Shown here: in pieces, positions 51,893-63,853 of the stretch
How the letters are laid out: each line of letters starts with the position of its first letter
Numbering within the stretch: the first letter of the stretch is position 1
From: Pyropia yezoensis
Taxonomy: Eukaryota > Rhodophyta > Bangiophyceae > Bangiales > Bangiaceae
DNA length: 64,000 bases
Assembly: GCA_009829735.1 (NCBI GenBank)
Contig: CM020620.1
Coordinates: 1,674,001 to 1,738,000, forward strand
Direction: 5' to 3'
Made by a program: the position numbers and the translations under genes
The notes under the pieces: generated by a model
Told to the model about the DNA's origin: nothing
The model's database searches: none
The model's input: only the letters and a program-made list of their open reading frames with translations

Positions 51893-54800
51893 GGCCTTGC
51901 ATGGTGCATGTTACAAGATGCATGAGCTACTTTTTGGGGGATGCACAATATCAGCCACCTCCCTTGCCCGCTTCACTGGCCCCCCCCCTCCCCTGTCTCG
52001 TCTCCTCGCCTCCCTACTTCCCCCCCATCTCTCCTAGGTTTGCCTTCCATGGGCTCTTTTCGCCTCTCACCTTTGTGCACGGCGCCCTTCGCCCAGCTCG
52101 CGCGCACGCGGCTGGGCCGTCGGCGTCCATGGGTCTGCCCGCCGCATTGCACGAGGCGGACCGTGGCCTTAGCGAGGCAACCCCTGGTGGTAAGGTGAAT
52201 TGGGGGGGGGGGGGGGGAAGTGGGGAGGACCGTTCGGCCGCCCCCTCCGCCGCCTTCGCCGCCGCCGCCATTGCCACCACTGCCGCCACCACACCGCCCC
52301 GCGTCTCTCTGGGGAGGGGATCTTTGTGTAGAGGCGCCCGCGTACGCCCGCCGCAGCCTTGTCGCTTACGCTCCCTCCATGCCACACGCCTCTATTGCCC
52401 CTCCGTGTCTTACGCCTCTTGCGCGCTGCTCGCCCGCCGTCCCTGTCCTTCACCCCTCCCCTCCCACCACCCATCATTTCTTCACTTCGCAGGCCACATC
52501 TTCATCTACCTCGGCTACCTCGGCGCGTACCCGCTATCATGCGTGCCGCCCCCCCCTCCTGTATCACCGGTGCCGTCTGCGTGCTGCCGTCGCCGTTTTC
52601 TTGTGGGAGTGGGCCGCCAGCGGCAACCACTGCAGCAGCGGGGACAGCGGCGACACTCGATGAGGTGGCCGCGTCTGGGGGGAGCTGACTGGTCTGTGTG
52701 GCCCAGGGGGTGAGGGATGAGCGGCTGGGGGGTGAGGGATGAGCGGCTGGGGGGTGGTGGTGGTGTCGAGCGGGGCGAGGGGGGGGAGATGGGAGGGCCC
52801 GCAGCGCCACGCTGATGGCATGCGGATGAGGGTGCCGAGGGGAGAGTTGCACGCCATGGGGGGGACCGTGCGTGTTTGCTCATGCCGAGGACAGGCTCTG
52901 ACTCTCTTGTTTTGCTGGTTCTGGCTGTCTGTTGCTCTTCTTTCTGCCGTGCTTTCGTCCTTCCTTTTGCTGTGATGTGTCAGTTGTGGCAGCGCTTGCC
53001 GCCGCTGTGGATTTGGCGCACCATACCTACCTCATCATGCACGCTCGCGCAATTTGGTAAGGACGCCTCGAGACCTGCGGGTGTGGCGTAATGTAGGGGG
53101 TGTGACGGCGGGTATGTGGGAGCTGAGGGGCATCGACGTTGTGTTTGTTCTGTGACAATGGGGTGGCACTGACCTACTGTGTCGTCGGTCACTCTTTTGT
53201 TGCGCGCATGTGTGCGTTTCCCGTCTTGGTCTGGCTCCTGTTGCCACTTTGTAGTGCTCGTGTAGTTCTTTGTCCAGTAGCATCATGGGCGCTGGGCGGT
53301 CAGGGAGGGCGGGGGGACGTGCAGAGAACAAATAAAGCCTCGCAGGAATAACTATAAGCAAACGCTTGCGACGAAAGACCAGAGGTACACTTGCATGCAG
53401 GTGCCTGCATTATGTTTGTCGCACGATGTCGCTCATGCATATTTCCTATCTACTATCCAGTCACGACATAAGCTCAGCAAAAAAAAAATGCGTGCGACTG
53501 AAGATTATAAAATTGCGTATCTTGTAATCGGCGGACTCGTCGGATAAACTATTGGGGTGCTGTGGTCGTGGAGTGTGGGGTCCCCACGGCCGCAGCGCAG
53601 ACGGTGTGTGGGTGGTGGCGGGTCGGTCGCACCGGCGCGGTCGATGGCACCGGCGCGGTCGACGGCGGCGACGACCGCGGCGACTGCGACGACCTGGACG
53701 ACCTCGACCACTTCAACGGCGGCAACGTGCATGCGCGGGGGTCGGTACAGCAGGACAGGGGGCGGAAGCGGATTTCAAGAGGGTTGCCTGTGGCAGGCGG
53801 TGTGTAGGTGGGAAGGGAGTACCGCGGAGGTGGTGTTGTTGGCGGCAGTGGCGATGGCCGCGGCGGGGGTATTGCTCCGCCTGTACTGTGCCACGCAGAC
53901 GCCCCCCGTGGACGCCCTCTCAGTGGAGGGCGGCGGCCACTCTGAAAGGTGGCGGCCGCGGCCGGGAGGGCCAAGGGGGTGACGTGGCCGGTGGCTTCAA
54001 CCGACGCTGCCACCGGTGCGGTGCCAAGGGCGGTAGCCAGGGGCGGCGGCCGGGGAGGGGGCATTGGCGGGCGTAGCTGTGCGGGTGGTGCGGGTGGCGG
54101 CCGCGGTGACTGTCGCGGCAAAGGCGGCGTAGCAGACGCTGCGGCCAGTGGAGGGCGGTGTAGCAGCCCGGGTGGGGATCGTAGAAGTGGGCGCTGCGCC
54201 GGCGCCGTCGCCAACGCCACCTGTAGCTGTGGCGGCGGCCGTGCCGACGGCCGTAGCGGCCACGGCGGCAGCCGACGGTGCGGCTGTGGCAACAGTGGCC
54301 GCGGTGGACGCGGTCGAGGTGCCGTTGGCCCCGCGGCGCCGGCCCCGGTGTCAACGGCCACGGGGGCGCGGTGTGGTCCACCTGCGCATAGAGCGCTGCC
54401 GCCGCCGCGGCTGCCGCTGCCCTCCCCCCCCGTCCACGCCCCTCTACCACCGCCAGCGGAGCGGCAGAGACGGCGGGTGTGCCTCAGCGCCCAGAAGGTT
54501 TTCGCCCCGTGTGTGTGGCGGGAGCTGCTGGTCGCCCTCGCCGCCGATGCGGAAGGGGTGGACCTGTCGTTCCTCCTTTCCACGGCTGTATCGGCGGTGG
54601 GGGCGGCTCGAGGGGGTTGGACGGCGGCGGAAGGGGGCGTGGGACGGTGGTGGCTGTTGCAGCAATTATGACGATGGAATTGCAGGACTAGAATGGCGAC
54701 GGTTGAGGAGTGATCGTCACTTAAGCGCGGCGGCGGCGGCGATGAGGGGTTAGGGGCGTGACTGCGGCTCCGGTAGCGGCGGTCTTGCAAGGATGTTGGC

Positions 54801-55590
54801 GGGTTGGTGTCGGCAGTTGCGGGGGACGGAGGGGCAGCCTAGTTGCGGCGGCGGGTGGACCGGGGTTGGCAGCATGGTGGCGACAGCTGTGACGGTGGGG
54901 GAGCGGTTTTCGGGCGGGGCGGGTGGTGGTCCTGGCGGTCGTGACGGTGGTGAAGGCGGTGGATGACCGTGCGTTGTCGGCGGCGGGAGCCACGATACTG
55001 TGGCAGGGCTTGCGGATTTTGGAGGAGTTGAGCCGTGAGCGGCACCGGCGCGCGTGTTGATGAGGTGGTCAAGGGGTAGAGAGGTATGCGGGGGGTAGGA
55101 TGTGCCCACGCAGAGAGGAGGGAAAATTGTCGAGGGGAGACCGCGGTAGCTCATATCGGTGGGGGTGCAGGGTGTGGGGGTAATGGAAAGTGGCGTGATT
55201 GAGAGTGGGGACTGCGCGGTGGCGGTGATAGGATATATGTTTATAGTGGACGATGCGGCGGCAGTGGAGGTGCCAGTGCGTCGATGTGGCTGCTGTTGTG
55301 CTAACGCCGGAGCGTCCTCTCGGCGACTGGTCCCGTCGCTGTTTTCGATTTCGACGTTAATGGCCAGGGTGGCCAGAGACCGGTGGCAGAGACCTTGAGC
55401 TGACGTGGTGAAGGGCGATCGAGGCGGCGACCAGCATGATGGCCAAGTCAACTCAAAAAGTGAGTCTATGAAAAGGAAAGTAAGAGGCTAGGGAGTTTTC
55501 GAGAACGCGCTTTTAGTCGGTATTCCGTTTTTTGATATTAGGCTATTCCGCGTATTCTGACCACCCCTGGTCGTCACGGTGGATGGCCTC
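51893..55590. other. intergenic region, no supported gene
   Basis: 51940-52680 is C/T-rich with several overlapping low-complexity frames. 52700-53520 has moderate composition. 53560-54680 is built of GGC/GAC/GCC triplets, so its open frames on both strands (for example minus 54790-53549) are not trusted. 54700-55500 is G-rich with short frames only. 55440-55560 is AT-richer and may contain the promoter of the downstream NTPase gene. Confidence 0.5.
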
Positions 55591-58500
55591 ATGGATGGGC
55601 CTTCGCTGGCGTCGACCGGTCGCGGGGCAGGGTCCGGGCGTGGGGCTCAAGCTATGCTTTCTTGGCAGCGGCAGCAGCGATGCAGCGGCGGCAGCGACAA
55701 CGTCATCTGCGGCGGCAGCGTGGCGACCCGATTCCCGCCCCGCATGGCGTTTGGCCCAGCATTTCTCCATCCCCTGCGCGCAGTACGTCTTGCACGTCTG
55801 GTGTCGGCGCGCGATTTTCGCGACATCCATTGTGCGCGTCCTGCCACGATGCACGCATTGGGCGGTGTGCACGTTGCGCGTCTCTGCACATTGCCGGGGT
55901 CTGCGCCACGTCCGCAGCGTCTTCCTGGCGCCGCTGCGTCATTGAGGATGTCGCGACATTGCCTTCACACTGGTTGTATCTGCAAGGCGCAGCTCGCTCG
56001 GATGCGGCTGCCGCTGCCGTCGCCTGGTGCGTCATCCTATCTTGTGTCAACGCCTTCACAGCTGTGGCTTCCGATGGGACGAGGCAGATGCGGTTCACCG
56101 GGAGCTGTCCGCCCAGAGCGCACTGTAGTTTGTAAGCTGAAATTGAGCGAACGTGCACCTCCGCTGGACCCCCCGTTTGGCTGGGCCTTCAACTCTAACG
56201 TCTTCCACACCAGTCTGTGCGGGGCTGCACGGCGGGCCATGGATGGGCCGGCTTGGACAGCGAGCAAGGTTAAGCCCCTCAACAAGCGCGAGTGCCGTCT
56301 GTGCAAGTCGTCGGGCGAGCAATGTCGCCACGCCAATGAGTCGACTGCGATGGCGCTGAGGCGCAACCCCCTTGTGTCACTGCCCGCCCCTGCAGTGCGT
56401 TTTGGTGTAACTTCCGACGCTATCGAGGACCTTCCGATAATGAGAATGGCGCGCTTTCGCGGCTGGGCTCGCGACTACAGCACGCTGCCCGACCCTGACA
56501 TGTTGGAGTCTCATCCTCGGCGGCTGCACCCCGACAAGTGCGTCTCAGTGGATGCCAAGGTCACCTCCATCTTCAAGTGCATTGCAGGCGCGTTTGTGTC
56601 TGGCTTGGGCAAGAACCCGGGAAAAGCCGGCGTGCGTCAGCCGGCCTACTACATTCGGGCGTCTCCCGGCATTGGCAAAACCTTCCTGCTTTTTTCGGTA
56701 TGGCGCTGGTGGCTTCAACGTCGGTCCGATGCTTTGCACGCAGCGGCTCAGCGGCTTGACCGATCAAGCGCAGACACCTTGGCACCCTCGTTGGAGCTGT
56801 ACTCTGTTTCGTTCAACGGAAAGACGGCAGTCTGCGACGACGAGACTACGTGGGCAGCGGAGTCTGGCGCCGTCAGCTCGCTGTTTGGCAACTTGCGGCT
56901 GTGCTACGCGGAGCTGATTGACCCGTCCATCCCTTGGGTTGACTTTGTGGAGGCCGTCTACGAAGATGTACTTGACGGGAAGCAACGGGTGTATGGCGTT
57001 GGCGTGGCCGTCCGGAAAATCCTGCGCTTCCGCCGCGGTCGCTCTACGGCGGTGCCCCTCCTGCTGGTCGACGAGTTGTCAAAGTCGAGTGAGCTGTTTG
57101 AGAAGCCCCTATTGCAGTACGACAAGAAGAAGTTTGGCTCTTGGCCAGCTCTTATTCGCTCACAGTTCTGCCAGCGGATGCAGGTAGCTGGCGGGGCGGT
57201 GCTGTTTGCGTCCGTGGACAAGACGTTGATGACTGCCGAGACCAAGTCTTCTGGGCGGAGTATGGAGCAAGCGTGTCGAGTCGGCTACTTCCCCGCCATG
57301 GACTACTTGCCTGCTGTACAGTATGGGCTTGCCCCTTTGACCAAGGATCCGGAAGGGCACTTCGCCATCGGGAAGATGCTGCAGCACTCCGATGTCGATG
57401 GGGCGTACACTGTGCGTCCAGGACTCGAGCGGGCCATCACGCTCCTGTTGGGTGGACACAGCCGCTTTGTCAACCTCTTCATCGACAACATGCACGGTCC
57501 CACTGACAACGACGGCTCATGCACGGTCCCACTGACAACGACGGCTCAGATCCTTCCCCGGACCAGCTCATGACGATGAACAAGATGAAGAGCATCCTGT
57601 CCGAGAACGGAGGCGTCATGGGCGACATTGAGGCTGAGAAGGCCATTGACGTTGCCGTTGTGAGCGCTGGGATAACAAGCGGCGTGCAGCCACTGGTGTC
57701 CAGCTTCCCAGGTGGTATGGCGGGAGCCTGGGAGGTACTCGCTCACGTGCTTCTTGGTCGCGAGGTTGAGTCGTCGGCTCGGGTTTTGGAGCACACATTG
57801 GGTAGCACCGTTGATGATACCTGGGACGACGTTGCGGCGTCTGGCATCATCAGCCTCGAGGATCGCTACCCCGCGATGCTACCATGGACGCTTCTTGGTC
57901 TACGGACCCTTCTGGCGGGCTTTTCTGACCCGTTTTTTGCCTCCCTGCTCACCCTGCTCAAGTTTGACGGTGACCGACCAACGGGGACCTGGCTTGAGTC
58001 CTTCTTTGTCAACTGGGAGGTGATGATCTCGCACGCTAGGTCTCGCTTTCCTGCTTTGTACTCACGCACGACCCTGCAGTCCCTGCTGTGCTCCAGATCC
58101 CCGGACGCGTACGTCGGCAGCAGCCATTTGATCAACAATGTGATGGTCGATGGTGCCCAGGAGCGCTCTTTTGGTGTCCACCCCCGTGTTTTGAAGGATC
58201 TGCTGGCGACGGCGTTAAGGTCCCCGGGTATACTCTTCAAGTCGATGTACCGGCTCTACACGGAAAACGCGCAGCCCGGGGTTGCGACTGATGCGGCGGC
58301 CTTTTACCGCGTGGTGCAGGACAGCAAGGTGCCTGGCTCCAACAAGACGCTAAAGGAGGGCTCGGCGGTGCTGGTCCTGTATCAGATCAAGGACACCGGG
58401 GCGGACTCGAAGGTCCCAGCTCAAACTGAGGATGTGCGCAAGAGCCTCAAGAACCTTACGGCGGCCATCGGGGAGGAGAACTGGAAGCAGTGGAAGAACC

Positions 58501-58736
58501 GCATCGTCTTCGTGCTGATCGACCGACGATCCGGCAAGCTGCTCTCCTCCACGGTGGACTCGTCGGTGTCCTTTCGAAGCTCCGACATGGGGAAACAATG
58601 CGTGTTGCTTACCGGCGCAGATCTCCCTGGGCTTTTTGGCGCTCCCTTGCACGACACGCTCTGCGCGTCGGAGTTCCTGAAGAGCGAGGCAGTGAGCAAC
58701 CTTTCTCTGTTCACCGATGAAGTGGCTGAGAAGTGA
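55591..58736 (+). pseudogene. Crinkler/RHS-type P-loop NTPase with nuclease-like C-terminus, frameshifted
   Basis: The protein resembles the Crinkler-RHS (CR) class, in which a P-loop NTPase is fused to a restriction-endonuclease-fold domain. Such proteins act as secreted effectors or in conflict between selfish elements. Visible: a Cys/His cluster (CRLCKSSGEQCRH, about 56293-56331); Walker A SPGIGKT (about 56663-56683); Walker B LLLVDELSK (about 57058-57084); and, in the last third, LYQIKD (about 58377-58394) followed by FVLIDRRSGKL, which suits the Q/E-x-K motif of a REase fold. The reading frame runs from 55591 (first in-frame ATG; the true start may be later, e.g. 56239 or 56350) to 57573, and the rest (57519-58736) is in another frame. 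The break is a 29-bp tandem duplication; with one copy the two frames are continuous (about 1040 codons). No signal peptide or LFLAK-type Crinkler N-terminus is seen. Confidence 0.6.
57489..57546 (+). repeat. 29-bp perfect tandem duplication inside the NTPase gene
   Basis: 57489-57517 and 57518-57546 are identical (CATGCACGGTCCC...GACGGCT). Because 29 is not a multiple of three, the extra copy alone causes the frameshift. Confidence 0.95.
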
Positions 58737-61440
58737 AGAACCAGAGGATTTGACGGTGGCGGCTCTCTCTTCGTCGACGCGAAGGTGGCGTACTTTTATT
58801 CATCGGCGTGATGTTGGTGCATGCCCGTCGACGCTGGTCCAGACCACTCCCACCCCCTCGTCCAGCGGGGCACCTCTCTGACAGAGGCAGCGGTCACTGT
58901 GATTCACTTTGCACCGGCGGCAGGCAGGTGGCAGAGGCTGACAAATCTCCGGGCGACCGCGCCGCCCACCGCACTCGCCGCCAGCAGCACTTCCACCCAC
59001 CACCCCTGTGTGGCCCCTGTCTATAGCCATGAACAGACGCGTCCACCTTGAGGTGTCCACCCGCGCCGCCTGGCCCGCTTTCACCCGCACCGCGGACACT
59101 GTTGGCCCGGTGGGTGTGGCATGGTGATTGCCGGGGGCTGGCTTGTCGAGAGTGGCCGGGTGCTGGCTCGTCGAGGGGGAACAGGAGCTTGGCCGTCGCA
59201 GGTGGGCAGGTGACGCCGGCAACACGCTCGTCAGGCTCGCGTTAGAGGGTGTGCTTCTCTGCCAGATGGCAACAGGGAGGCATCGCTTCTTTTCTTTGTG
59301 TCTGTATTGAGGCCGCTGCTTGGCCAGGGGGCGCAGCGCCAGGGAGACTCCCTTTCTTTTTACTCCTTCTTCCTGGGACTGTAGCCCTTCTCCCAGTCGT
59401 TGCTGCTGCCGTCCCGCCGCCATCTGCGCTGGCGCGCGCTGGCGCCCGCCCGCCCCACCGCACCAACCGCTACCGCGGTGCCCCCCGCCCGACCACCGTG
59501 AGCCCGAACTGGCCGCCCAACGACCCCCCACCACCTTTCCCGGCGACCGCCACCCCCCTCGCTCCTCACGCACCGACGCGTACGCCTCGTCCACCTCCCC
59601 CTCGGCCATCCGCCGCCGCTCAATCGCCCGCATCGCCGCGCGCACTCGCTCCGTTGCGGCCGACGCGGCCGACGCGCCGCCATCGCCATCGACGCCACCG
59701 TCCTAGCTGTGAAAGGCGGTGGACGCGTAGCCGCCGAGGCTGCCGCCGTCGCCGCCGCCGCTGTCGCCGCCGCGGCCGCCGCCGCCACTTCCGGCAGCCG
59801 CCGGCCAGGGGGAGGCGCCGCCGCCGCGCCGCAAGCACCCTTTTGGGTGAGGGCGCCGCTGCGGGTGGAGGTGGTGCCCGGCCGCCGCAGCTGCGGCGAA
59901 CCACCGCCACCGACGCTTGACAGGTACGCCATCGACCAGAGGCAGGCCACAACCGAGTGGCGAGCAACGACCGGCCAGTGGGCAACGACTGGCCGGCTCG
60001 CAACGACTGGCCTGCGGGGGACGACCCGTCGGCGGCCGGCGTTTGCGACGCCGGCGACGATGACAGCGCCGCGGGCGGGGAGGCGGCGGGAGGCAGCGAC
60101 GCCCTCCGCGTTGTTCGTTCCCCCGCTGCCAATAAGGGGGGACTAGCCGGTACCCGCGGTTGCGGAGCGACCTCTCATCTCTCCCGTGTGTATTCCCCTT
60201 CGCGCCGCGCCGCCCTCCCCCGCCCCGCCATGTATTCTCCTGTTTTTCTGTCCCTTGAAGCACCGACCGCCTTGAGTACCCGCGGACACCCTCCCCACCC
60301 CATTCCACCCACCCACACCGCACCCCGCCCCTAAGGCCCCCGGCCGCGACCCACCCCACCCCACCGAGCCGAGATGACGGCGGCCTGGACACTGGAAACT
60401 TGAGGAGTCAAGGCAGGGTTGACGTGACAGGGGGGGGGGGGGGGCGAGGCGCAGGGGGGGGCGGTCGGGGTTTAAATTTAGTTTTCAAACTGTTGTAACT
60501 TCTTGCTATATTTATCAAATAAAAGCGACTTCGATAAATACGTGAATACTCACATCCTACACAACATCGTTTTTACAAAGACTCCGCTGGGTTTCGCTCT
60601 TGTCGGTGAGTCAGGCTCGGTCGCAGAAGCACTTCACAGTTCGCGCGCAGCGCATCCCCGGGGCTCACAGCTGCGAAAGGATACGGGCGTGCTCCCACGG
60701 ACAAGAAGTAGTTAACTATCCAGAATAGACAAGTAAATTGTGTGACAAACTAGTTGGTGACTTGGAAACTGGGCAGTTAGTCGCGCTGACTGACCAACAA
60801 CGACCACTGCCCTCTTTCGCGGCCAAGGCGCACACATCACTGCCGCCACCTCCACCACTACCCTCACCACCTGCAGCTTCCCAACTCTAACGGGGTGTAG
60901 ACAGTCGTCCCTGGTGACGGCCCCGCCCGCGCGGTAGGCGTGGACATGGAGGGGGCGCCCGCAACACGCCAAGGTGGAGCAGTTGGCCCCGCCGCGCGCG
61001 CGACGATGAAGAGCGGGACGCAGGCGTGGGGGTCACCCGCAGCAGCGAATGTCCATTTTACGGTCATTGGTGTCTGACGGGTGGGTTCAATATGTACTCT
61101 GGGAGTGTTCTTGGTGCCCCACAAGGAGGCGAGGGACATTCATTCACAGATGCTGCTGCCGACGTCGAGCGGCAACGACACTCTAAATGAGGACTCAATA
61201 GGATCTAACTGGATAGTATTGAAAGAACTCAAATGACTCGAACTATGCTCGAAGGCACTCTCCGCAGTGCAGCGCGGCGGGCCCCAAGGAGTCGACATAC
61301 GCGACGAAGCTGCGTATGCTCAGGTGCCGAAATGCACCGCGGGGCACCGCCGCAAGCCACCAGCCAACACAATCGTCGAATCCCACGGCGCATCATCTGC
61401 GAAGAGCTGTTGCGAACGGGCCTCCGGCTGTTGCGGGCTC
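58737..61440. other. intergenic region with one possible minus-strand exon
   Basis: 58740-59350 has mixed composition and no clear gene. On the minus strand 59700-59540 encodes a helix-rich segment (ERVRAAMRAIERRRMAEGEVDEAYASVREERGG) after an acceptor-like CACAGCTAG. It could be an exon, but nothing identifies it. 59750-60420 is GC-rich low complexity with a long G run at 60431-60442. 60470-61250 is AT-rich with no supported gene. Confidence 0.4.
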
Positions 61441-61918
61441 TGTGGCAAAATCCACTACACAACCGGCACCTAAGTCGGGGCGTCATGCAAGGGCTGCCTC
61501 CCTATGACAGAGGGACCGGAAGACGTGCAAGTCGCACTAACGCGACAACTGTTGTGGATCAAACCGTCCTCAGCGTAACTATAAGGTGGTGTGTGGGCCA
61601 ACAGTTCTATGGTCGGGACGCAGAAGCGAGGCCCAGCCCCGCTGTCCCTACCCTCTTCCCTCCAGGGACCCCTCAGAATCTCGCCAATCAGAGTCTCCCA
61701 CCCCAGCACCTGCCCACCGGGTCACACGAAAATTCAAGACGATAAAATGCAGAAAACCCTCAAACTAAAGTTGGATTTACTATTAAGCAAGGTACACCTG
61801 ACTCAGGGAAACTCAGACTGAAATGCAAAGGGGGAAGCGGGTAGGACCACCTGTCTCTCGTCCCCGTATAGCGGGCCCAGCCCATTACGTGGAGCCAGTA
61901 TTGCCACACTCCCCTCTC
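61441..61918 (-). repeat. degenerate A-family LTR
   Basis: Aligns end to end with 20511-20979 at clearly lower identity. It has a small net length increase and retains the TG...CA ends. Confidence 0.85.
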
Positions 61919-62262
61919 CTCAGTTCCGACCGACCCGGTCGGCCTCGAGAGCGGGTATAAGGACGCGGCTTGCGTTCGCTGTCGACTCAACTTACTGTCG
62001 ACAGGTACTCCACGTTGACGTCGAGGCAATCACGTCGACCGCCCCCCTTCTCAAGCTTCTCCCATTTGGCAGCTTTCTATCACCTTCGCGAACCTTACCC
62101 AACCTTCTCCAACTTCCACACCATTTCTCACCCTTCACGTCTTCCCTTGACTACCCCACGCTGGGGAAGCCACCCGAGTACCGTCGGTCAGGGTCCTCCT
62201 CAACTCGAGGCGGAACACGAGCGGCTCAATCTCCCTTGACTCCCCCCGAATTGGAGAGGACG

Positions 62263-62690
62263 ATGTCTGCTGCGGGTTTGGAGTCAGACCCCTCGGACGA
62301 GCGCATGGAAGATACACCTCGCGTTGAAGCGCCTGCCAGAACTTCCGGTAGGAGCTCCGCGGCTGCCCCGGAGGATGGGATGCCTGCGCCGCACGACGTT
62401 GGGGCGGCGGCGGGCTCTTCCCCGGAGGTCGGCCACGTGACCTCACGGGAGGCCCGAAACCTGTGGCTCTACCCCAACTGGCCAATGTACGTCGACTGCT
62501 TCACGGTTATTCATCGCTACGCTTGAGTTGGGAATGCGATGAGGCACATCCACAACGGCATCAAGACGAAGTTCCCCCGACGGGTAATTTCTCTGTTCGG
62601 CTTCAAGACTTTTCGTCGTTGTCGCCACCTGCGTCGCTCACCCTCGGTTTCGGACGACGAGTTGTCGAACTCCACATTTGGTAGCCATAG
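62263..62690 (+). pseudogene. Remnant of the A-type antisense ORF
   Basis: From the ATG at 62263, 88 codons to 62526 match the N-terminus of the 21318-23261 product (SDERMEDT, a TSG-R/G-SS/A-A block, then W.YP.WP.Y). After a stop and a large internal deletion, RRSPSVSDDELSNS near 62640-62680 matches the C-terminal RRSPSVSEDELFYS. Only the ends survive. Confidence 0.75.
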
Positions 62691-62700
62691 CGAACTCCCA

Positions 62701-63364
62701 ACTTGACAGTTATGGGTTAGAAGTAGCCCCCCTAGATTAGGGTCGCAATACGGGTATCCGTATTGCGACATATCCCCCCCTTAGATTCGGCCCGTCCTCG
62801 GATCGAAATGCATTCGGATTTCCGAATGCAATACAACGCGCGACCGTTGACCAGTCGGGCGGGGCTTTGTGCCCGTTCACCGCAGCCATCCCCTCTGGGG
62901 GCTAGTGGGGGGGCTTGCCTCCCCCATGTGGCTGGCGGTCAATCCGTTTTCTGGACCGTTAATTTTTCCGATGCGGGATGGGTTGCACGCCCATTCCCAA
63001 AAGGTGGTGCAAGCGGATCCGCGACCAGGCGTCTGATGGTTGGCGCACCCCTCTCGAGCCCTGATGGGGCGGTTGCTTGACACCCGCTTAAGGCGGGGAC
63101 GGGCGGAAGGGGCGTACTTCTTCTGATTCACCCCATGTGTGGGGGAGGTATATGCTCAGGTCCGTGGGTGAAGCGCACTCGTTTCCGTGTGTGACGCGGG
63201 GGTGGCCCTGCTGCTACCCGCCATCGGGTAATCTCAAGCGCCTGTTTGGAGTACAAAAGCGTGGGTGCCTGCGCTTCTCCGGGTCGTCCCGGGGTGTCCG
63301 CTGCGCGTTGTGCTGCCGCCGCGGGCCAATTGCCAGGGGAACCGCTGCTGCCTCGGTCTGCAAC
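62701..63364. other. leader region with two perfect hairpins
   Basis: Two stem-loops lie at 62742-62769 (12-bp stem, 4-base loop) and 62809-62830 (9-bp stem, 4-base loop). Each is preceded by TAGATT(A/C)GG. The remaining 500 bases are G-rich, without a supported gene, and may be the 5' region of the ORF starting at 63365. Confidence 0.5.
62742..62830. repeat. pair of perfect inverted repeats
   Basis: Stem 1 is GTCGCAATACGG with loop GTAT and its exact complement. Stem 2 is TGCATTCGG with loop ATTT and its exact complement. They are 39 bases apart. A terminator, a recombination site or the end of a mobile element are all possible. Confidence 0.8.
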
Positions 63365-63853
63365 ATGGCTGATCCCGAGGCATCTCGGGACGTGAAAGAC
63401 CTTCTGGTTGAGGAGGACATGGAGAGCGATGAGGCTGTCCCGTCTCTTACGGCTGGGCCGTCTTACCTGGCCAGTTCGTCTGACGAGGGTGAGGCGGACG
63501 GGAATTCGTCCCGCGCGGCTACGTCTTGTGTCCTGACGGGTCGTATGTCGGGTGGGCTGATGTCCGTGTGCAGCGGCACGACGGCGCCGTCAGGGGGACG
63601 TCAACCTCGGGTGGTGGAGCCGCTTCCTCCTCCCCTGGCTGCCAGGCTGGGAGCGGGCGCCGGTGCCCGCGTAGGGCTCCCTCAAGGTGGCCCAGCTGGG
63701 GGCAATGGTGTTGAGGCGTCCGGCGTCGGCGGTGGCAACTCCCCGTCCGTGATGGCAGTTCAATGTGGTCCGGGTCCCCGCTCGCCGGCGGCCAGGCGAC
63801 TGTCGTGGCGGACGTTCCCGTTAGCTCCGGGGCTACACGGCGGGGGCCAGTAG
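63365..63853 (+). CDS. unidentified protein with acidic N-terminus
   Basis: The ATG at 63365 (AACATGG) begins MADPEASRDVKDLLVEEDMESDEAVPS, followed by a Ser/Asp/Glu-rich stretch and then Gly/Pro/Ala-rich sequence to the TAG ending at 63853. No domain is recognised. An acidic leader of this kind occurs in gag-like first ORFs of mobile elements, and the hairpins upstream would fit, but this is speculative. Other frames stay open toward the window end, so the C-terminus may differ if there is an intron or base error. Confidence 0.35.
   Translation: MADPEASRDVKDLLVEEDMESDEAVPSLTAGPSYLASSSDEGEADGNSSRAATSCVLTGRMSGGLMSVCSGTTAPSGGRQPRVVEPLPPPLAARLGAGAGARVGLPQGGPAGGNGVEASGVGGGNSPSVMAVQCGPGPRSPAARRLSWRTFPLAPGLHGGGQ

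Larger units (their letters stand above)
61441..62700 (-). mobile_element. Relic of an A-family element: 3' LTR plus remnants of the antisense ORF
   Basis: 61441-61918 (478 bp) is a diverged copy of the A LTR (same TGTGGCAAAA start, CCACA end, shared blocks such as CCGGAAGANGTGCAAGTCGCAC). It is followed by the purine-tract region (CTCCCCTCTCCTC on the plus strand), a leader like A's, the start of the antisense ORF and a piece of its C-terminus. Gag, pol and the other LTR are absent. Homology ends near 62700. Confidence 0.82.

Noticed and set aside
53549..54790. 413-aa minus-strand frame and its plus-strand rivals
   Set aside because: Sequence is triplet repeat; both strands are equally open and neither has a recognisable fold or homologous motif.
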